Shown here: positions 15,273 through 18,076 of the stretch, piece after piece
Layout: every line of letters starts with the position of its first letter
How positions within the stretch are numbered: the stretch's first letter is position 1
Assembly (NCBI GenBank): GCA_035480415.1
Contig: DATIHT010000068.1
Coordinates: 1 to 18,076, forward strand
Origin: DATIHT01 sp035480415
Lineage (GTDB): Bacteria; Patescibacteriota; Microgenomatia; Curtissbacterales; GWA2-41-24
Direction of reading: 5' to 3'
Length of the DNA stretch: 18,076 nucleotides
Made by a program: the position numbers and the translations under genes
Notes under the pieces: generated by a model
What the model was told of the DNA's origin: nothing
The model's database searches: none
Seen by the model: only the letters and a program-made list of their open reading frames with translations

Positions 15273-15391
15273 AGAGAATTAAGCTTGCGCTCCTCGTTTT
15301 TGTAATTTTGTAAATTATCGTAACAAAATTTCAAAAACTGTGGGGCTAGTAACTTAGTAATTGACTTTGAAAGCATAGATTAACTATAGCA

Positions 15392-15472
15392 AATTTCCAA
15401 TGTTCAATTTCTAATTGCAAATTAATTTATGAATTTATGAATTAACTGGAATTTGGAAACTCGAAAATTGAA
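15392..15472. repeat. AT-rich degenerate repeat (AATTTCCAA / TTGGAAA words)
   Basis: TTTCCAA (15394-15400) and TTGGAAA (15453-15459) are inverted. An octamer ATTTATGA occurs twice in tandem near the centre. CAATTTC-like and GAAAATTG-like words lie at the two sides. The 202-nt gap 15273-15474 otherwise holds a small stem (AATTTTGT/ACAAAATT near 15305-15331) and a plus-strand promoter-like TTGACT (15361-15366) with TATAGC 18 nt later, with no gene in front of it. Confidence 0.4.
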
Positions 15473-15474
15473 AT

Positions 15475-16260
15475 TTACTGTGCTTTTTTAACATATTGGC
15501 TGGAGACCCAGCCTTGCAGGGTATCCACCTTTACCTGAACCCAATCCTGGGTTTCCTGCACCAGCTCCAGCTTATCGCCAGGCTTAACACGCCCAATTTC
15601 TGTTGATGACGTGGATGGGTCTTTTCTGACTCTAAGAAAACCCTGGGGCGTACTTTGTACTACGACCTGAGTAGAAGCTGGCGCCTGGCTTGGAGCAGTG
15701 GGCGCCCCTTTGGCAATTTCGGAAGCTAAGGTGACCGTAGCCACAAGCTGATATTTATTGTCGGTTTTTATTTCGAATTCTCTGTCAATATAGCCTTGTT
15801 TTTGAAGCTTTACCTTATGCTCGCCTTCCGGTAGATCTACTATTTGGGGTGATTGTCCTTTGGACTGGCCGTCTACAATAATTTGAGCGTTATCTGGCGT
15901 CGAGATAACAGAAAGGCCTTTTTGGCCTTGAATTAGAGATAAAACTTCGCCGGATTGTGCGAAAAAGTTGTTATTTAGCTCGCGATTTACGACTGTAAGT
16001 GTACTTGGGTTGAGGGTAATTTTTTCTACGTATGTTGCTTCGCCCGTGGTTATTTTAATCGTATATTCTTTAGCCTCGAGCTGATCTGAATAAAAAGGCG
16101 TTTTACCCACATGTTTACCGTTAAGAAAGACTGAAGCTTCCGGGGTGGTTGCAATTTGAAGTGCTGCAGGCTTAACTGTGCCTACGGCTGTGCAGGCAGA
16201 AAGTATAGTCGCCAGTAGCCAGAGACCAGAGACCAGAGAAAGTTTTTTTAAAAAAGGCAT
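15475..16260 (-). CDS. Lipoprotein with two PEGA domains and a C-terminal SH3b domain
   Basis: 261 residues. The signal peptide ends in a lipobox, ILSAC, with lipidated Cys23 predicted. PEGA domain 1 (about 32-85) contains TTPEASVFLNGKHVGKTPF. PEGA domain 2 (about 114-170) contains STPDNAQIIVDGQSKGQSPQIVDLPEGEHKVKLQKQGY. An Ala/Pro/Thr/Gln linker (183-205) leads to a bacterial SH3 domain (206-260) with GFLRVRKDPSTSSTEIGRVKPGDKLELV and GWVSSQYV. PEGA domains are thought to hold surface or S-layer structures, and SH3b domains bind cell-wall peptides, so a wall-binding lipoprotein is the likely role. It is divergent from the M23 peptidase across a hairpin-rich 293-nt region. An extended -10 box lies 7 nt before the ATG. 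Confidence 0.87.
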   Translation of the reverse strand: MPFLKKLSLVSGLWLLATILSACTAVGTVKPAALQIATTPEASVFLNGKHVGKTPFYSDQLEAKEYTIKITTGEATYVEKITLNPSTLTVVNRELNNNFFAQSGEVLSLIQGQKGLSVISTPDNAQIIVDGQSKGQSPQIVDLPEGEHKVKLQKQGYIDREFEIKTDNKYQLVATVTLASEIAKGAPTAPSQAPASTQVVVQSTPQGFLRVRKDPSTSSTEIGRVKPGDKLELVQETQDWVQVKVDTLQGWVSSQYVKKAQ

Positions 16261-16267
16261 TGCTTTT

Positions 16268-16297
16268 AAAGTACCATTTTTGAGGCTGTTTGTACAA
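16268..16297 (-). promoter_or_regulatory. Promoter of the PEGA/SH3 lipoprotein
   Basis: On the minus strand: TTGTAC (16292-16297), an 18-nt spacer, and TACTTT (16268-16273) preceded by TGG, an extended -10 form. Only 7 nt separate the box from the ATG, so the mRNA should be leaderless or nearly so. Confidence 0.45.
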
Positions 16298-16311
16298 GGC
16301 TAGATCGGAGT

Positions 16312-16349
16312 TCAAGGTCCGACCTCGTGCGGCCGAGGTCTGACCTTGA
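16312..16349. repeat. Palindromic element copy 3 (TCAAGGTC...GACCTTGA)
   Basis: The left arm TCAAGGTCCGACCTCG... spans 16313-16327 and pairs with the right arm CGAGGTCTGACCTTGA (16334-16349), with one mismatch and a 6-nt loop, TGCGGC. The arm framework TCAAGG-NNN-GACC / GGTC-NNN-CCTTGA is the same as in the elements at 3624-3669 and 5586-5639, but the central trinucleotide differs. Confidence 0.65.
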
Positions 16350-16355
16350 GGAAAA

Positions 16356-16372
16356 CAGGCTCTTCGAGCCTG
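16356..16372. repeat. Short perfect hairpin CAGGCTC-TTC-GAGCCTG
   Basis: A 7-bp perfect stem with a TTC loop, lying 6 nt after the copy-3 palindrome. There is no T-tract, so it is not a typical terminator. Confidence 0.6.
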
Positions 16373-16375
16373 AAT

Positions 16376-16432
16376 ACTATATGATGTTCGCTGTGCTCAA
16401 TCATGTAGTCTGAAATGGTACATTTCAGACTA
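16376..16432. promoter_or_regulatory. Two overlapping inverted repeats upstream of the M23 promoter
   Basis: ACTATATGAT (16376-16385) pairs with ATCATGTAGT (16400-16409) at 9 of 10 positions around a 14-nt loop. TAGTCTGAAATG (16406-16417) pairs perfectly with CATTTCAGACTA (16421-16432) around GTA. The two share TAGT (16406-16409), so as RNA or cruciform they exclude each other. The second ends 6 nt before the -35 box of the M23 gene, a usual place for a regulator binding site. No regulator gene is in the window. Confidence 0.55.
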
Positions 16433-16438
16433 TGGGTC

Positions 16439-16467
16439 TTGACATTTTGAGTTTTTTGTGCTACTAT
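16439..16467 (+). promoter_or_regulatory. Strong sigma70-type promoter of the M23 peptidase gene
   Basis: A consensus TTGACA (16439-16444), exactly 17 nt, then TACTAT (16462-16467). The predicted start is near 16474. This is the best-formed promoter in the window and the only one predicted to give a long leader (about 80 nt). The leader has a small stem, TAGGAC (16491-16496) with GTCCTA (16502-16507). Confidence 0.7.
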
Positions 16468-16553
16468 TACTCTTCGTAATCCGCCCACTATAGGACACAG
16501 GGTCCTACAGATTCCCCTTTTAAATTCTAAAGTGGCGTCGCGTGGGAAAATAC

Positions 16554-17249
16554 ATGATTAAACTAAATAAAATAACCAAGGTTCTAGTTAGAAAAACTAA
16601 ATCTGCTGCCCGCAAGATAACAAAAAGGCGTGCTCAAATAGCTTTCAAAAAAGGGTTCAGATTCACCTTCTCTCAGATTCATATTAGACCAAGAATGAGG
16701 CTATTTGCCAGAATCATTGTCGTACTTTTAATTGCTTTAATTTTCACTTCTAAGGGTATTTCTTACTTAAGGCCAAAAGAGGCTAATATAAGAATCAACG
16801 GCCAGGCTGTTTTGGTTGGGGGCGATTTGCCAAAACCTGTTGCACCTACGCAAACGATTGAGGCTGGAGTTCATGCAATCAGAAACCCATTTTTGGTTGA
16901 AAAACCTATAGATGGTCCGATCTCTCAAGGCTACTCTGCTTACCACCGAGGCATCGATATCACAGACCCTATGGGTACCCAAATTAAACCTGTCGGTCCG
17001 GGAATTGTTGCGTTTGCAGGATTTTCGCCTGACGGCTATGGCAACATGGTTATTGTTGACCATGGAGACGGTTTGGAAACTGCCTATGCTCACATGGCTA
17101 AAATAAACGTTGGTGTTGGAAATACCGTTTCTGTGGATAACGTAATTGGAACTGTTGGTATGACAGGTAGAACTACCGGGCCACACGTTCACTTTGAAGT
17201 CCGTGACCATGGCGTGCAGGTTAATCCCCTAAACGTTTTACCTCAGTAA
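16554..17249 (+). CDS. M23/LytM-type metallopeptidase, membrane-anchored
   Basis: 231 residues from ATG 16554; a GTG at 16542 in the same frame is possible but has no ribosome-binding site. A strongly basic N-terminus (about 1-49, many Lys/Arg) precedes one membrane helix (about 50-68). A linker (70-118) leads to the peptidase domain (about 119-230). Zinc ligands are intact: His131 and Asp135 in HRGID, and His213 in HVHFEV. His180 (AYAHM) and His211 complete the active site. The domain cleaves peptide cross-bridges in peptidoglycan when active. The helix places it outside the membrane. The gene is alone on its transcript, behind a strong promoter, divergent from a wall-binding SH3 lipoprotein. 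The very basic tail is longer than needed for topology; its role is unknown. Confidence 0.92.
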   Translation: MIKLNKITKVLVRKTKSAARKITKRRAQIAFKKGFRFTFSQIHIRPRMRLFARIIVVLLIALIFTSKGISYLRPKEANIRINGQAVLVGGDLPKPVAPTQTIEAGVHAIRNPFLVEKPIDGPISQGYSAYHRGIDITDPMGTQIKPVGPGIVAFAGFSPDGYGNMVIVDHGDGLETAYAHMAKINVGVGNTVSVDNVIGTVGMTGRTTGPHVHFEVRDHGVQVNPLNVLPQ

Positions 17250-17255
17250 GAAAGC

Positions 17256-17747
17256 TTACTTTAAAGCCTTAAGTCCTTTATTTTCCTCTTCGTCGTTTTC
17301 ATTGCTATCTAATTTATCTGTGAGTTCTTCTATTATTATTTTGAATTGGACAGGATCTCCTATGTTTTCGATTACGATTTCTCTTTGGTCGAACCCTGCG
17401 GTTATAACTACCAGATGGCCACTATTGAATATGTATCTTTGAGCAAAAGACTGCTCGACTGTTACGTGCGTGATTGCCGCAAGGGGCGCCGTTACTATTT
17501 TTCTTGAAAATATTCCACGAATTATCAAAAAACGTTTGTTTGTTAGGGCGTATGTGAACGATTGACGCATTCGAAGGAGCTTACTTAGTTTGGGAATACC
17601 AATAAAAACGAAGGCAAATGGAAGTGCCAGCAGGAAATTGATCCAAAAGTAGCGGGCACCTATTGTGGTTATCAAAACCGTACTCTCCCCCTTTGCCAGG
17701 AAGCTTTCGAGTTTTTTCTGTTGACTTCGTGTTGGGGGTTTATACAT
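17256..17747 (-). CDS. Bacterial PH-domain membrane protein (bPH2, YdbS-like)
   Basis: 163 residues. Polar residues 1-30 precede one hydrophobic segment (about 32-52, possibly a short hairpin). A bacterial pleckstrin-homology-like domain follows (about 60-142): SFTYALTNKRFLIIRGIFSRKIVTAPLAAITHVTVEQSFAQRYIFNSGHLVVITAG. The TNKR and RGIFSRK...IPL-like patterns are characteristic of bPH2 domains. The C-terminus is acidic and then Lys-rich. The function of this family is mostly unknown; in other bacteria it is linked with membrane stress or transport. The stop lies 6 nt from the convergent M23 stop. A TACACT box lies 8 nt before the ATG, without a clear -35. Confidence 0.75.
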   Translation of the reverse strand: MYKPPTRSQQKKLESFLAKGESTVLITTIGARYFWINFLLALPFAFVFIGIPKLSKLLRMRQSFTYALTNKRFLIIRGIFSRKIVTAPLAAITHVTVEQSFAQRYIFNSGHLVVITAGFDQREIVIENIGDPVQFKIIIEELTDKLDSNENDEEENKGLKALK

Positions 17748-17760
17748 TTTAATTTAGTGT

Positions 17761-17795
17761 ATCAAGTATCATGTATCAGGTATCAAGTATCAAGT
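17761..17795. repeat. Five tandem copies of a heptamer (ATCAAGT)
   Basis: The units read ATCAAGT, ATCATGT, ATCAGGT, ATCAAGT and ATCAAGT, exactly in register. The array fills most of the 72-nt region between the divergent PH-domain gene and the last gene, and its left end overlaps the PH-domain gene's -10 box. Copy-number change could alter promoter spacing. Confidence 0.85.
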
Positions 17796-17819
17796 GTGGA
17801 GGTGCTAAGATTAGATATT

Positions 17820-18076
17820 ATGGATCTGTCCAGGTTTGCTGCCAAGGCTGCTATTTTAATTATTGTTGTTTCTCTTGCAGACTTGCTTTATCTTAATTAT
17901 CTGGTTGTTGGACAAAGGGCGGGGGCAAACGAACAAAACAGTGGAACCCCGACGACTATGGCGCAGATTGTGGTTGCTTCCCCTACATTGGCTCCTTCAC
18001 CTTCTGTTAATTCGATTGTGCAGGCTTCACCCAGCACCCAGCACCAAAATGATGCGGGGCAAGCGACAACCGTGGT
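17820..18076 (+). CDS. Membrane-anchored protein with Ser/Pro/Thr-rich linker, 5' part only
   Basis: The frame is open from ATG 17820 to the window edge, 85 codons. The N-terminus MDLSRFAAKAAILIIVVSLA starts a signal anchor (about residues 8-34). It is followed by a low-complexity extracellular linker rich in Ser, Pro, Thr, Gln and Ala (about 38-85), with SPTLAPSPSV and ASPSTQHQ. The catalytic or binding domain must lie downstream and is not visible. GGAGG at 17798-17802 is 17 nt from the ATG, too far for a normal Shine-Dalgarno site; no better in-frame start is seen nearer to it. Divergent from the PH-domain gene. Confidence 0.65.
   Translation, partial: MDLSRFAAKAAILIIVVSLADLLYLNYLVVGQRAGANEQNSGTPTTMAQIVVASPTLAPSPSVNSIVQASPSTQHQNDAGQATTV

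Noticed and set aside
15361..15390. Plus-strand promoter-like TTGACT and TATAGC
   Set aside because: Spacing is 18 nt and there is no plus-strand gene in front; the next plus-strand gene has its own promoter. Chance is likely in AT-rich DNA, although antisense transcription of the PEGA gene is possible.
16477..16494. T7-like promoter sequence (TAAT...CACTATAGG) in the M23 leader
   Set aside because: It resembles the phage T7 promoter, but the middle is one base short and differs. No phage polymerase or phage gene is present, so chance likeness is more likely.
16767..17210. 147-codon minus-strand open frame
   Set aside because: It lies entirely opposite the well-supported M23 peptidase domain, and its product is Asn/Ser/Val-rich with no motif.

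Overview
The window looks like part of a Candidate Phyla Radiation (Patescibacteria) chromosome, most like the Microgenomates group. This is an inference. It rests on low-to-moderate G+C, very tight gene packing, a compact MetRS, many small single-pass membrane proteins with Ser/Pro/Thr-rich linkers, a decaprenyl-phosphate phosphoribosyltransferase-like UbiA protein, and intergenic families of short palindromes. UGA is used as a stop codon and Trp is encoded by UGG, so the recoded Gracilibacteria/Absconditabacteria are excluded. No rRNA, tRNA, CRISPR array, insertion sequence or phage gene is visible.

Layout: 1-83 is the 3' end of a short-chain dehydrogenase (+). 84-566 is an Ig-like membrane protein (-). 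649-2985 is a class A penicillin-binding protein (+). 3021-3593 is a PsbP-like anchored protein (-). 3693-5972 is metG-tatD (+). 6034-7521 is a QxxRW glycosyltransferase (+). 7592-9837 is a GH18 hydrolase overlapping a D,D-carboxypeptidase-like protein (+). 9845-10216 is an unknown small gene (-). 10310-14185 is a four-gene overlapping operon (+): GT-C glycosyltransferase, small DUF1648-like membrane protein, WecA/TagO-type sugar-phosphate transferase and UbiA-type phosphoribosyltransferase. 14189-16260 holds three minus-strand genes, the last a PEGA/SH3 lipoprotein. 16554-17249 is an M23 peptidase (+). 17256-17747 is a bacterial PH-domain protein (-). From 17820 an anchored protein runs off the end (+).

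The common theme is the cell envelope. Peptidoglycan synthesis (PBP), trimming (D,D-carboxypeptidase), cleavage (GH18, M23) and binding (SH3) sit beside a polyprenyl-phosphate-sugar operon that may build a surface glycan. The conserved enzymes are all on the plus strand. The minus strand carries only small, weakly conserved membrane or unknown proteins, and all five convergent gene ends are nearly abutting.

The most unusual signals are not genes. (1) A palindromic element family (arms TCRAGG-NNN-GWCC) is seen three times: before metG, upstream of the PEGA/M23 genes, and inserted in frame inside tatD. The first two copies compared differ by compensatory base changes that preserve the stem. (2) At many transcription-unit starts a -10 box lies only 6-9 nt before the start codon, which predicts widespread leaderless mRNAs, while several internal operon genes rely on Shine-Dalgarno sites or stop-start overlaps. 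(3) A cluster of overlapping hairpins ends 6 nt before a near-consensus promoter for the M23 peptidase.
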